DNA from: an uncultured Prevotellaceae bacterium
GTDB lineage: Bacteria > Bacteroidota > Bacteroidia > Bacteroidales > Bacteroidaceae
Assembly: GCA_902800245.1 (NCBI GenBank)
Contig: CADCDY010000037.1
Location: forward strand, 1 to 64,000
Direction of reading: 5' to 3'
Length of the DNA stretch: 64,000 nucleotides
Below are positions 44,843 to 53,402 of the stretch, piece after piece. The position numbers were made by a program, and so were the translations under genes. The notes under the pieces were generated by a model that was not told the origin of the DNA, ran no database searches, and saw only the letters and a list, made by a program, of their open reading frames with translations. Every line of letters starts with the position of its first letter. Positions within the stretch are counted from its first letter, which is position 1.

Positions 44843-45856
44843 CTAAGTGAGCGTTTCCGTATCGTCATTCTCAAAGAAGACACGGTTGAAATGGTTGATG
44901 AGTCCTTTCATCGCTTTTTCGGGCTCCATGTTATTCCTGATACTCCAGCGCATCAGCGACTTGGTGGCCCGTTTGATTTTGCCTTTCATTTTCTTCTTGG
45001 TGGCCTCAGAGATGTCAATGTCATAGGCGTGACACTTGAACCCTAAGAATTCGTAAGCTTCTTCAGTCGAATAGATTCTCTCCTTGTCAGGGTTTACTTC
45101 CAACTGGTATTTCCTGAGGAATTCTGCCATCTTACTTTTATACGCCATCAATGTCTCACGGTCGGGGGCAAAAAGGATGATATCATCAGAATAGCGGGCA
45201 TAGACGACGTCGGCATCATGAAAATACCTGTCAACCTCTTTCAGATAGACATCAGCCAGAAAAGGAGCTGTAGGAGTGCCTGCCATCACGCCATGTTGTT
45301 CATGGATGGTCTCGCCATTGTATTCAACTCGATTGTCAGTCAGCATCTTCTCGAAGAAACGGTACAGGGGCTGGTCGTCGGCCAACATTTCTGCCAGCAT
45401 CGGCAGCAGGATATCGATGGAGATAGAATTGAAATAATCGTGGATATCCAGTTTATAGGCCCACATCTGGCAATCTCCGATAGCATGACGGATACGGAAG
45501 ATGGCGTCACTGGCCTTGATGCCCCTACGAAACGCGTAGCAGTTGGGCGAGAAACACGCATCATAATCATAGAGTTTGAAGGCCAGGAGTTTGAGTATCA
45601 CCATCTCATCAGGCGAAAAGCTGTAAACCACCCGTTTCTTGCCCGTACCCATCTTGTTGATGATTTTCTTTCTGGGAATACCGATGCCTTCACCCTGCGC
45701 AATCCTCTGTGCCAGATAGAGATACGCTTCCTGTTCCACAAAGCGATCTGCCTCGTCAAACTCATGCCAGGTAAAACGACCTTTCATGAGCCGATAGGCA
45801 AGAAACTCCTCCCATGTTTCCTGTCTGGTCAGTTGGGTTAAGATGCTTTCCATCAT
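44843..45856 (-). CDS. Reverse transcriptase, group uncertain (possibly retron-like or defence type)
   Basis: 337 aa to the TAG (401 if read through). Start MMESILTQLTRQETWEEF; the longer open frame adds 12 codons that lie in the hairpin region. The palm is clear: KLDIHDYFNSISID (motif A with Asp), GVMAGTPTAPFLADVYL and YARYSDDIILFAP, with the YxDD box at residues 222-225 and Ser in place of the usual Ala. FLGFKCHAYDI and a basic helical thumb follow. There is no maturase X domain or HNH, and no variable repeat or Avd nearby, so it is not an ordinary group II intron or DGR enzyme. I do not see retron hallmarks NAxxH or VTG. A structured segment closed by an inverted repeat lies directly upstream. 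Function: cDNA synthesis is certain in kind, purpose unknown. Confidence 0.82.
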   Translation of the reverse strand: MMESILTQLTRQETWEEFLAYRLMKGRFTWHEFDEADRFVEQEAYLYLAQRIAQGEGIGIPRKKIINKMGTGKKRVVYSFSPDEMVILKLLAFKLYDYDACFSPNCYAFRRGIKASDAIFRIRHAIGDCQMWAYKLDIHDYFNSISIDILLPMLAEMLADDQPLYRFFEKMLTDNRVEYNGETIHEQHGVMAGTPTAPFLADVYLKEVDRYFHDADVVYARYSDDIILFAPDRETLMAYKSKMAEFLRKYQLEVNPDKERIYSTEEAYEFLGFKCHAYDIDISEATKKKMKGKIKRATKSLMRWSIRNNMEPEKAMKGLINHFNRVFFENDDTETLT

Positions 45857-45865
45857 GAAAAAAGA

Positions 45866-45993
45866 AAAAGGGGAATGGTTTTGAATCCGCAAAATTGCGG
45901 ATCACGAGAGGATACCTTGCCCTGTTGCCTGCAAAACATGTCTATGGGTAAGGCTGCCTCCTTTGCAGGCGCAGCCATGCTGCATCCCCTTTT
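45866..45993 (-). ncRNA. Candidate structured RNA upstream of the reverse transcriptase
   Basis: On the minus strand AAAAGGGGA-TG (45993-45983) and CA-T-TCCCCTTTT (45877-45866) form a closing stem of about 11 bp. Inside are GCAGC-ATG-GCTGC, a 9-bp stem GCCTGCAAA...TTTGCAGGC with a loop of about 25 bases, and ATCCGCAA-TT-TTGCGGAT. The far end is 10 bases before the RT start. Placement and a1/a2-like arms recall retron msr-msd RNA, or the ncRNAs of some RT defence systems. Length is about 128 nt. Whether it is transcribed and used as template is unknown. Confidence 0.45.
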
Positions 45994-46005
45994 CCTGTTT
46001 TTATC

Positions 46006-46527
46006 TTAGTTCAACAATTTGCGAATGCGCCCGATGACATAGTCTCTCTCGTTGGGCATCTGCGTGTAGAAGTTGATGTAAGGAATACCAAGCTTCTTGG
46101 CATACATCCTCGCAATCAGATACTTCACACCGCTGTCGTGGCTGTGTCCCTTGCCAAGCATCACCACTCCGATGGCTTTGCCGCCATTCTCAAGCACGAA
46201 GGTGTAGGGCTGACCCCATTCTGCCTTGTAGACCTGTGTCGGACGTGTCTTGTAGAGTTTGAATTCGTCACTGACAAAGCCCACCAGATCAACCACCTTG
46301 ACATTTTCGCGAATGGTGTACGTAGGGAATTCACTCAACAGGATTTCCTTGAAATACGCATTCCATTCAGCGTCCGTCTTCTCTCTTTCCACAACCGGAG
46401 CAGCATGGTTTTGTGCGGGTCGGGCCTGCTGTGCTGGCCGAGCCTCTTTCTGTGAGTTCTCGACATACTCCTGAGCAGCATCCTTCGCGATACCCACAAT
46501 CTTTAACAATAGCTTTCCAAAATCCAT
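46006..46527 (-). CDS. Hypothetical protein, 173 aa
   Basis: Not recognised. The N-terminal 25 residues (MDFGKLLLKIVGIAKDAAQEYV) form an amphipathic helix; residues about 28-52 are Ala/Pro/Gln-rich linker (KEARPAQQARPAQNHA); then a folded domain of about 120 residues with EILLSEFPTYTIRENVKV, TRPTQVYKAEWGQPYTFVLE and IGVVMLGKGHSH. The K-W...F-V-L-E spacing recalls small nuclease-like alpha/beta domains, but I would not claim one. It lies upstream of the candidate RNA and RT in the same direction, with its own promoter element 35 bases before the ATG. Confidence 0.75.
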   Translation of the reverse strand: MDFGKLLLKIVGIAKDAAQEYVENSQKEARPAQQARPAQNHAAPVVEREKTDAEWNAYFKEILLSEFPTYTIRENVKVVDLVGFVSDEFKLYKTRPTQVYKAEWGQPYTFVLENGGKAIGVVMLGKGHSHDSGVKYLIARMYAKKLGIPYINFYTQMPNERDYVIGRIRKLLN

Positions 46528-46560
46528 AATATTCTATTTAGTTAGTTAATGATCTGCCTG

Positions 46561-46568
46561 CAAAGTTA
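46561..46568 (-). promoter_or_regulatory. -7 promoter element upstream of the 173-aa gene
   Basis: Minus strand TAACTTTG (TAnnTTTG), 34 bases before the ATG at 46527. It overlaps the last codon of the mutarotase gene. Confidence 0.5.
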
Positions 46569-46895
46569 GTGCATATATTCATACAAATAGAACATACGCT
46601 GCATCTCCTGCCACTTCTCGTCGCTGGTGGCGCCGGGCTTGCACTGCTGGAATATGGCCATGTAGTCTTCCCATTCCTGTTGACGCGGCAGTGTGGCCAG
46701 ACGTGCCATTGCCGAGTCCCAATCGAAGTCCAGCGGTGTCTCCACAATCATCACCAGTTGTGTGCCCAAGATGAATATCTGCATATCCAGTATTCCTACC
46801 TGACGTATGCCTTCCAGTATTTCCGGCCACGCCTCACTACGGCTATGCCTGCGCTGATATTCTGCAATCAGCTTTGGGTCGTCCTTCAACTCCAT
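46566..46895 (-). CDS. rhaM: L-rhamnose mutarotase, N-terminally short
   Basis: 109 aa. ELKDDPKLIAEYQRRHSRSEAWPEILEGI, QIFILGTQLVMIVET and the C-terminal LPRQQEWEDYMAIFQQC match the RhaM family (dimeric ferredoxin-like fold; interconverts alpha and beta L-rhamnose). Relatives start with about seven more residues forming the first strand (M-K-R-Y-C-x-x-L); here the frame begins at MELKDD and its start overlaps the last codons and stop of hsdR by 10 bases. Probably the restriction locus replaced the original 5' end. It may be non-functional or only expressed by coupling to hsdR. No other rhamnose gene is nearby. Confidence 0.8.
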   Translation of the reverse strand: MELKDDPKLIAEYQRRHSRSEAWPEILEGIRQVGILDMQIFILGTQLVMIVETPLDFDWDSAMARLATLPRQQEWEDYMAIFQQCKPGATSDEKWQEMQRMFYLYEYMH

Positions 46896-49800
46896 TGTTG
46901 CTCGGTTATTTCTCTCACGTAGTCACGCACAAGGTGGCGCCAATCGTTGCCCTTCATATTGAAATACTTCTCTTGGAACTCCTTCTGACATTCCACAACA
47001 ATCTGCATAATAGTGGTACCTTCATCCAGCCCCATCATATTATGAATCAAACGACGCACGTCGTTGTCGTTATTGACGTCATTCAGTATCGTGCCAGGAG
47101 GAATGAACGTTGCTTCTATCGCCTTCTTTCTGCCAACAACACTTGTTTTCTTATTAAATTCGCTGCTGTTAGGCAAGAGATTCTCTTCTTCATCCGCCCA
47201 CTTGTTACACTGGGCCATTACCGTATTCAATGCCTGCTCCTGACCCTCGGGCGGATACTTGTATTTCTTCAGCAGTCGCTTCACCAAAACACGCATCTTC
47301 GCACGGGCTGACTCCTTCTTGTTCCAGTCAATGGTGCGATTCTTACGCAGCTGTTCCGTCAATTCCTTCGTCAATGCGATAAACTCATCGTTGCTATATG
47401 CGTCGCGAATACCCTCAGGCGAAGTCAGGGCATCATAGAAGGCTTTCTCTTCTACGTTCAACCCTAATTCGTTGCCTTCCTCTTCAGTCTTCTTAATCTC
47501 AGCTGCCATTTTCAAGAGTTCCTCGATGACCTCTTCATTGGTCAACATACCTTTCAGATAGTTGGAGAGAGCTTGATTCATCAACTCGCTGAACTTTTGG
47601 CTTTGTACGATATTGGTACGTTCATATTGACGAATACGTTCTTTCACCAGTTTCTCCAGCAACTGCACTGCCAGGTTCTTTTCCTTCATCTTACGCAGTT
47701 CTTCCAAGAAACCTTCATCGAACAGCGAGAATTCACGCTTGGTCTCAAAGAGGTTAATGACTCCTGTGCTTTGGATGCTTTGTTCTATCAACGCAGCAAT
47801 ACGCTCATTGATTTCCTGTTTCGTCACAGGACCATGATTCTGCGTGAATCGTTGCAGTAGTACCCTTACGGCATCCATCAGCGCCACCTCTTGCTTCTCA
47901 TGCTGAGTGATCAGCGAACGGCATAGTGTCAGTGCATTATGCAACAACTGGCTCTCCTTGATATAGTCTTTCAGGCGTTCGGCTTTGTCTGGTGCCAACA
48001 AGAAATTCACACCACCCTTGATGATACGCGCTCTTTCAGCATCTGACCCTTCATAGAAACCTGTATAGTCGAAACCATGCAACAGGTCGCGGCAAATCTC
48101 CAGTTTCTCTTGGAACTTCACTTTGGCTGTCTTCTGAATATCTGGATCACCAAACTGCTTCTTGTCACGGTTGGTATAGTCCTGCATGGCTTGCTTCAAT
48201 GCCTGAGCGATACCCACATAGTCCACAATCAATCCACCTTCCTTCTCTGGGAACACACGATTCACGCGGGCTATTGCCTGCATCAGGTTGTGTCCCTTCA
48301 TGGGTTTATAGACATACATCGTTGCTAGCGAGGGCACATCGAATCCAGTGAGCCACATATCTACCACGATGGCAATCTTCATGGGGCTTTCGTCGTCCTT
48401 AAACAACTTGGCGTATTCCTTATTACTCCTGGCGTTGATGATGTCGTGCCATTCCGGGTTATCCGTATTGGCAGCACTGGCCACTACATGTACCTTCTCA
48501 GTCCATTCGGGTCGCAATGCCAATATCCGTTTGTATATCTTTATCGCAGCCTCTTTGTTGTAGGCCACAATCATCGCCTTTCCTGTCAATTCGTGCTGAC
48601 GGTTTTCCTCATAGTGTTTCAAAATGTCATCACACAAACTGTTGATGGTGTCCTGATGGCACAGTATCTCCTTCAATCCACTATTATCGCGACGCACTTT
48701 GTTTATCTGTTCCTCCGTGGCTCCTTCATCAGCCAAGCGGTCAAATTCTTCATCCAGTTTCCTCAGCGCTTCTTCGTTCAGATTCAGATTGATGACGCGA
48801 CTCTCGTAATACACTGGTCGCGTAGCACCATCGGCCACAGCCTGCGTCATGTCATAGACATCAATGTAGTCGCCAAACACCTCCTTGGTATCTCTGTCAC
48901 GTTCTGAGATGGGTGTTCCTGTAAATCCGATAAACGACGCATGGGGCAATGCTTCGTGCATCAGCAGTGCAAAGCCTTTCTTCATCTTCTCCGCCTTGAC
49001 GTCCCAGTATTCCTCTCCGTATTGTGAGCGATGGGCCTCGTCAGTAATGACAATGATATTCTCTCGTTCGCTAAGCAGACCCGTTCCTTCCTCGAACTTC
49101 TGAATGGTGGTAAAGATGATTCCTCCCGTCTGTAAGTCCTTGAGCTTACGCACCAAGTCTTCGCGACCTCCAGTTTTCGTCAGTTTGCCCTTTTCGTTCA
49201 GGTCGAAACCTACTCGCTGGGGTTCTTGCCTCAGGAACTTCTGACAACCAGCAAACTGCTCATACAGCTGCTGGTCCAAGTCGTTGCGGTCTGTCACCAC
49301 CACGATAGTACATTGCGGAAACTCCTGTATCAGCCTGTGAACATAGAATACCATTGAGAGGCTCTTTCCTGAACCCTGCGTATGCCAGAACACGCCAATC
49401 TTTCCGTCGCCTCCCACAGCTGTATGGGTATGCTTGAGCGCTTTGTTCACGGCAAAGTACTGGTGATAAGCTGCCATGATCTTAGCCATTCGTCCATCCT
49501 TATGGTCAAAGCATTCGAAGTTCTGCAGGATATCAATGAGTCGTTCTTTCTGGAAGATGCCATAGAAGAATGTCTCGTAGTCGGCAATCTCCGTCGTCTC
49601 GCTCTTACCATCCACGCTCTTCCATTCCATGTAACGGTTTCGCTTGGCTGTGATGGTACCGGCTTGTGTGGTCAGCATGTCGCTGGTCACGTTGAAGGCA
49701 TTATAGACAAACAGCGACGGACATTTCTGCTGATACTGTTTTATTTGCGTGTAGGCATCCTCTTCGTCCGTCTCTTCGCGAGATGGTGACTTCAGTTCTA

Positions 49801-50245
49801 TCACCACCAATGGCAGACCGTTAATGAATACCACCATGTCACAGCGTATGGGCTCATATTCCACTACGCGCCATTGGTTTCTCACCACAAAACTATTCTT
49901 CTGTGGATTCGAAAAATCTATCAGTTTGACCAATGCCGTCTTACTACGTCCATCCTCGCTATATTTCACCTCCACGCCACTCTGCAGATAGTCCATCAGC
50001 TGCTCGTTGCGCTGCTCCAGCGTTCCTTCGTTGATATTGGTCACCAGTCGGAAGGCCTCATTCAGTACCTCCGCACTTAACATCGGATTCAGACGCTGCA
50101 AAGCCTCCCTCAAGTCGCTGGCATGATAAGGCAACCTGTAGTCACGCTCCACATCATATCCGCACTCGTACTGATAACCCAACTCCTTGAATAAGGATAT
50201 CAGCGTCTGCTCGTAGCTGTCTTCGGTGAACTTATTGGTACTCAT
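46886..50245 (-). CDS. hsdR: Type I restriction enzyme, HsdR subunit
   Basis: 1119 aa. N-terminal PD-(D/E)XK nuclease: CDMVVFINGLPLVVIELKSP; then a superfamily 2 motor with Walker A TQGSGKSLSM, DEAH box VITDEAHRSQYG, FTGTPIS, and motif VI region QAIARVNRVFPEKEGG; a helical C-terminal part follows. It is the translocating nuclease of the HsdRMS complex, cutting unmethylated foreign DNA. It starts 32 bp after the DUF4143 ATPase gene. Its last residues (YVREITEQQWS) overlap the start of the shortened rhaM, marking an edge of the restriction island. Confidence 0.97.
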   Translation of the reverse strand: MSTNKFTEDSYEQTLISLFKELGYQYECGYDVERDYRLPYHASDLREALQRLNPMLSAEVLNEAFRLVTNINEGTLEQRNEQLMDYLQSGVEVKYSEDGRSKTALVKLIDFSNPQKNSFVVRNQWRVVEYEPIRCDMVVFINGLPLVVIELKSPSREETDEEDAYTQIKQYQQKCPSLFVYNAFNVTSDMLTTQAGTITAKRNRYMEWKSVDGKSETTEIADYETFFYGIFQKERLIDILQNFECFDHKDGRMAKIMAAYHQYFAVNKALKHTHTAVGGDGKIGVFWHTQGSGKSLSMVFYVHRLIQEFPQCTIVVVTDRNDLDQQLYEQFAGCQKFLRQEPQRVGFDLNEKGKLTKTGGREDLVRKLKDLQTGGIIFTTIQKFEEGTGLLSERENIIVITDEAHRSQYGEEYWDVKAEKMKKGFALLMHEALPHASFIGFTGTPISERDRDTKEVFGDYIDVYDMTQAVADGATRPVYYESRVINLNLNEEALRKLDEEFDRLADEGATEEQINKVRRDNSGLKEILCHQDTINSLCDDILKHYEENRQHELTGKAMIVAYNKEAAIKIYKRILALRPEWTEKVHVVASAANTDNPEWHDIINARSNKEYAKLFKDDESPMKIAIVVDMWLTGFDVPSLATMYVYKPMKGHNLMQAIARVNRVFPEKEGGLIVDYVGIAQALKQAMQDYTNRDKKQFGDPDIQKTAKVKFQEKLEICRDLLHGFDYTGFYEGSDAERARIIKGGVNFLLAPDKAERLKDYIKESQLLHNALTLCRSLITQHEKQEVALMDAVRVLLQRFTQNHGPVTKQEINERIAALIEQSIQSTGVINLFETKREFSLFDEGFLEELRKMKEKNLAVQLLEKLVKERIRQYERTNIVQSQKFSELMNQALSNYLKGMLTNEEVIEELLKMAAEIKKTEEEGNELGLNVEEKAFYDALTSPEGIRDAYSNDEFIALTKELTEQLRKNRTIDWNKKESARAKMRVLVKRLLKKYKYPPEGQEQALNTVMAQCNKWADEEENLLPNSSEFNKKTSVVGRKKAIEATFIPPGTILNDVNNDNDVRRLIHNMMGLDEGTTIMQIVVECQKEFQEKYFNMKGNDWRHLVRDYVREITEQQWS

Positions 50246-50277
50246 ATTCCTATTGTCAACTAAAATAATTCAAAAAT

Positions 50278-51453
50278 TTACCCCAAGACTTTCCCGTTCC
50301 ACAATCTCTGAAGGAATTGTGTTACTGGCCACACTTCAATTCCATTAAGCATTCTTGGTCTTTCCTCCATTGACAACAAAATCAGTTTTGCGTCAGGATG
50401 CTCCTCGCTGAATGCTTTCAGCCCCTTAGTATCACTTGAAACAACATGATCAGACGATTTCACCTCAATGGCCAGTTCCACATGATGAGTCAGCGCATCG
50501 CAAACCAAGATGTCAACCTCATATTTGTTATCAAGTGTACGCCAATAGTTCATCATCTTATCCTCACCAAAAGTATATGAAACGAAAGCCCTCAACTCCT
50601 GTACAACAAAATGCTCTAGTGCATGACCATAAACGTCAGTACCAGGCTGTAGTATCCTGCGATGCAAAAGATGGTTGGGAATTGCCACATCAAAGTAATA
50701 GAATTTAGGTGATTGTATCAATTTCCGCTTAATCACCTTAGTATATGCAGGCAGATAGAAACCAAGCATCGTTTCCTCAAGGATGGCGAAATACTCTTTC
50801 ACCGTTTTAGCAGAAACACCGCAATCCTGTGCTATATTGGTATAATTTACAATCTCAGTATTACTCAATGCTGCCACCTGCAGAAAACGGGTGAATGCAT
50901 CTAACTGACGTACGATAGCCTCTTCTACAATTTCCTGCTGCAGATAGTCACCAATGTATGCCTGAATACGCTTCGATGGATCTGCCACCAGATAATGGCG
51001 AGGTAACATACCATTGTTTAATGCACGACGGAGGTCAAAGTCTGGAATTTCAGCACTTACAAATGGGAACAATGTAAACCTCAAAGCCCTACCCCCAAGG
51101 AGATTTGCACCACTGCGGCGAAGCTTGCGAGCACTAGAGCCACTCAGTATAAACCGCAAGCCACGATTCTCCATCAACCAATGCACCTCGTCAAGTAGTG
51201 CAGGAACCTTCTGCACCTCGTCTATAATTACCAACTCACCTTCATCCAGCAATTCGCACTCTTCACGAAGTAGAGCAGGACGGAGTTGAAATGCCATACG
51301 GACATCCGTTTTCAGAAGGTCGTAAAGACGGGCTTTAGGGAATAGTGCTTTGAGAAGCGTACTCTTTCCCGTCTGACGACTACCCCATAAAAACAGGCTG
51401 TCATCCTCTATTTCCCGCAGTTTCAATAATCTCTCTAACATATATAGATGCAT
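50278..51453 (-). CDS. DUF4143-type AAA ATPase
   Basis: 391 aa. Walker A LWGSRQTGKSTLLKA, Walker B LVIIDEVQKVPALLDEV, sensor ILSGSSARKLRRSG, then a winged-helix region and a C-terminal PD-(D/E)XK-like DUF4143 domain (NKYEVDILVC ... HHVELAIEVKSSD). This family is very common in Bacteroidetes, Clostridia and archaea and is of unknown role, often next to mobile or defence genes. Here it sits between hsdS and hsdR with its own promoter element (51469-51462), so it is likely an independent cassette that landed in the hsd locus. Confidence 0.93.
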   Translation of the reverse strand: MHLYMLERLLKLREIEDDSLFLWGSRQTGKSTLLKALFPKARLYDLLKTDVRMAFQLRPALLREECELLDEGELVIIDEVQKVPALLDEVHWLMENRGLRFILSGSSARKLRRSGANLLGGRALRFTLFPFVSAEIPDFDLRRALNNGMLPRHYLVADPSKRIQAYIGDYLQQEIVEEAIVRQLDAFTRFLQVAALSNTEIVNYTNIAQDCGVSAKTVKEYFAILEETMLGFYLPAYTKVIKRKLIQSPKFYYFDVAIPNHLLHRRILQPGTDVYGHALEHFVVQELRAFVSYTFGEDKMMNYWRTLDNKYEVDILVCDALTHHVELAIEVKSSDHVVSSDTKGLKAFSEEHPDAKLILLSMEERPRMLNGIEVWPVTQFLQRLWNGKVLG

Positions 51454-51461
51454 TTATGCCG

Positions 51462-51469
51462 CAAAGATA
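51462..51469 (-). promoter_or_regulatory. -7 promoter element of the DUF4143 ATPase
   Basis: Minus strand TATCTTTG with a TTG about 20 bases upstream; it lies 8 bases before the first possible ATG (51453). Confidence 0.55.
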
Positions 51470-51551
51470 AGAAAATACTACCAATTATGCAAGAAAAATG
51501 CAGAAAATCTGAAGTACAACTCCTAAAATTCTCTAAAAATCCGAAGTAGAA

Positions 51552-52769
51552 CTATTGTTTTTCTGATAATCGCATGTCATTTACTTTCAGTTCTCCCGAC
51601 ATCAACTTTGGAAGTAGGGTGTCACGAAGTGTCGCGAGTTTCTGAGATTCAGAACCATTCATCTGTAATTTCATTTGCAGTTTATCAATCATTGACTGAA
51701 ACGATAACAATGCTTCCTCTGAAGGAATTACTACAGGTTCTAATGCTGTAAAGTCTTTGATTCTAAAGTTCTTGATTCCGGAGGTTCCATTTTCATATCC
51801 AAACATTACCTTATTGTTGTACTTGTAAAGCCACGAATAATAAAGATATGCACCATAATTCCTCATAGGCCTTACTAATCTACAAAAATTGGTACAGACA
51901 ATATCCGCATTAAATTTATCTATGAGTAATTGGGATACAGGGCAAACTCTACCAGTAGAAACTGTTGCCGTTCCTCCTGAAATTTCAACGAGAATATCTT
52001 TGTCTTTGAAATGTTTTGTCTGAAAGTTCTTTTCCAATATATATCTTTCAGGAGTTTTACCCCTTAATCCATTTTTTATATCTTGAAAATCACAACCTCT
52101 AATACATGCCACTTTATGAGTGTAATTCCCTTCTGGATTCTCTTTCCCCCAATCTCCTGAGATAGTTGATTCAATAATATCGTCGTATTTACCTACTCTC
52201 CATCCTTTGGGAATCATTCCCAATTCACTCTCTACAAACTCTCCATCCTTGAATGGCTCGAAGTCCACAAACCAAGACTTAAACAACGCCTGAGCCTGCT
52301 GCTCTAGATTGTCATTTATCCGCCTGTTCACCTCAATTTTATCATCAAGGGATTTGAGGAACGAGATTAATTCTTCTTGTTTCTTTAATGGTGGTAATTG
52401 AATACATAAACGTTTTAAATCATCTATCGTTATTTGAGACTGAGCAGAACCACTATCAAGATACTTTAGATTTTTGATCCTGAACTTATAATACAGAAAT
52501 AATGGATTGCAAATCTGTTTATTAAGATTTACAGAGATAGAAAGATTTGTCAGGAAACAATCTGTAGTCGCAATTTTGACATCACCAGTTCCACCCACGC
52601 CACGAGCAACAACTATTAATGTTCCTTTGGGACAGTTCATCTCATCTGAAAATCCAGCATATCTATATCCAGACCATACAGGAAATAAACCATTGGCAGA
52701 CAATTTGGGCATTTTGCCATATTTCATCTGTGCAATATCTCCTAACTTATATTCTATCCACTCTTCCAT
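51552..52769 (-). CDS. hsdS: Type I restriction-modification specificity subunit HsdS
   Basis: 405 aa. Two target-recognition domains with the typical openings (EEWIEYKLGDIAQMKYGK and GWRVGKYDDIIEST) and conserved helical spacers with the repeat-like IQLPPLKKQEELISFLKSLDDKIEVNRRINDNLEQQAQALFKSWFVDF-type motif (first) and TLRDTLLPKLMSGEL (second). It determines the bipartite DNA target of the HsdMS methylase and HsdRMS nuclease. Its A/T-rich codon use differs from the housekeeping genes around, consistent with transfer. It starts 3 bp after the upstream membrane-protein gene. Confidence 0.95.
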   Translation of the reverse strand: MEEWIEYKLGDIAQMKYGKMPKLSANGLFPVWSGYRYAGFSDEMNCPKGTLIVVARGVGGTGDVKIATTDCFLTNLSISVNLNKQICNPLFLYYKFRIKNLKYLDSGSAQSQITIDDLKRLCIQLPPLKKQEELISFLKSLDDKIEVNRRINDNLEQQAQALFKSWFVDFEPFKDGEFVESELGMIPKGWRVGKYDDIIESTISGDWGKENPEGNYTHKVACIRGCDFQDIKNGLRGKTPERYILEKNFQTKHFKDKDILVEISGGTATVSTGRVCPVSQLLIDKFNADIVCTNFCRLVRPMRNYGAYLYYSWLYKYNNKVMFGYENGTSGIKNFRIKDFTALEPVVIPSEEALLSFQSMIDKLQMKLQMNGSESQKLATLRDTLLPKLMSGELKVNDMRLSEKQ

Positions 52770-52772
52770 TTT

Positions 52773-53399
52773 TTATCTACATATACTAATAATAGCAATG
52801 ATTAAACCTGCTATTCCTATAAAGGCCGTAACGGCAATAGAAATCCATGTTAATTGTTGCTGCTTTATAAAACGTCTTTCTTCTTCAGTCTTGAAGTTAT
52901 GATTCACTAAATCCTTGAGTTCCTGACTTACAGAAAACCATGAAGTTAGAGTCTTAGAGATAGGCATATATTCCTCAGAAACAGTACAGGGCCAATATGC
53001 CTGTTGATTATTTTCATACCAATTGAAAAACTCTTGATCAGCAGTTATGATACCTTCGCCATTATTTATTACAATGCAATTACGCCCATATTCTGACTTT
53101 TCTTTGCCAATAACCAATGGTATACTCTCACGGAAAGGAATCGTGACAATTAATCTGTTATCAATTAAATAGCTTATTAAGGATACGAAATCAGCTATAT
53201 AACCAAAAGCCTCTTTGTCATCCCAATCCTGATACATCGACTTTTTTAGATATATAATATGCTTGTTGTCAGGAATGATGGCGATACCTCGTTTCTCTAA
53301 CAGATGGCTTTTATTGATTACATCTGCTAAAGACTTTACATCGCCACCATATTTGACGATAGTCTTGATGATTTCTTTTTCGGTCTTTTTGAACTTCAT
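52773..53399 (-). CDS. Small protein with C-terminal membrane anchor inside the hsd locus
   Basis: 208 aa, not recognised. The N-terminal 60 residues look like a small helical domain (TIVKYGGDVKSLADVINKSH); the middle has short strands (GRNCIVINNGEGIITADQ); residues about 184-206 are hydrophobic (ISIAVTAFIGIAGLIIAIIS), a tail anchor. It is 3 bp from both hsdS and dinD, so it is tightly co-transcribed with them. It could be an accessory of the defence system, for example a membrane effector or sensor; nothing in the sequence proves this. Confidence 0.85.
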   Translation of the reverse strand: MKFKKTEKEIIKTIVKYGGDVKSLADVINKSHLLEKRGIAIIPDNKHIIYLKKSMYQDWDDKEAFGYIADFVSLISYLIDNRLIVTIPFRESIPLVIGKEKSEYGRNCIVINNGEGIITADQEFFNWYENNQQAYWPCTVSEEYMPISKTLTSWFSVSQELKDLVNHNFKTEEERRFIKQQQLTWISIAVTAFIGIAGLIIAIISICR

Positions 53400-53402
53400 T
53401 AT

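Noticed and set aside
44843..45856. Diversity-generating retroelement
   Set aside because: No template/variable repeat pair, no Avd-like gene and no target protein with a C-type lectin end in the neighbourhood.
44843..46005. Group II intron
   Set aside because: No maturase X domain or endonuclease in the protein, and no domain V-like hairpin seen beside it; the upstream structure is short.
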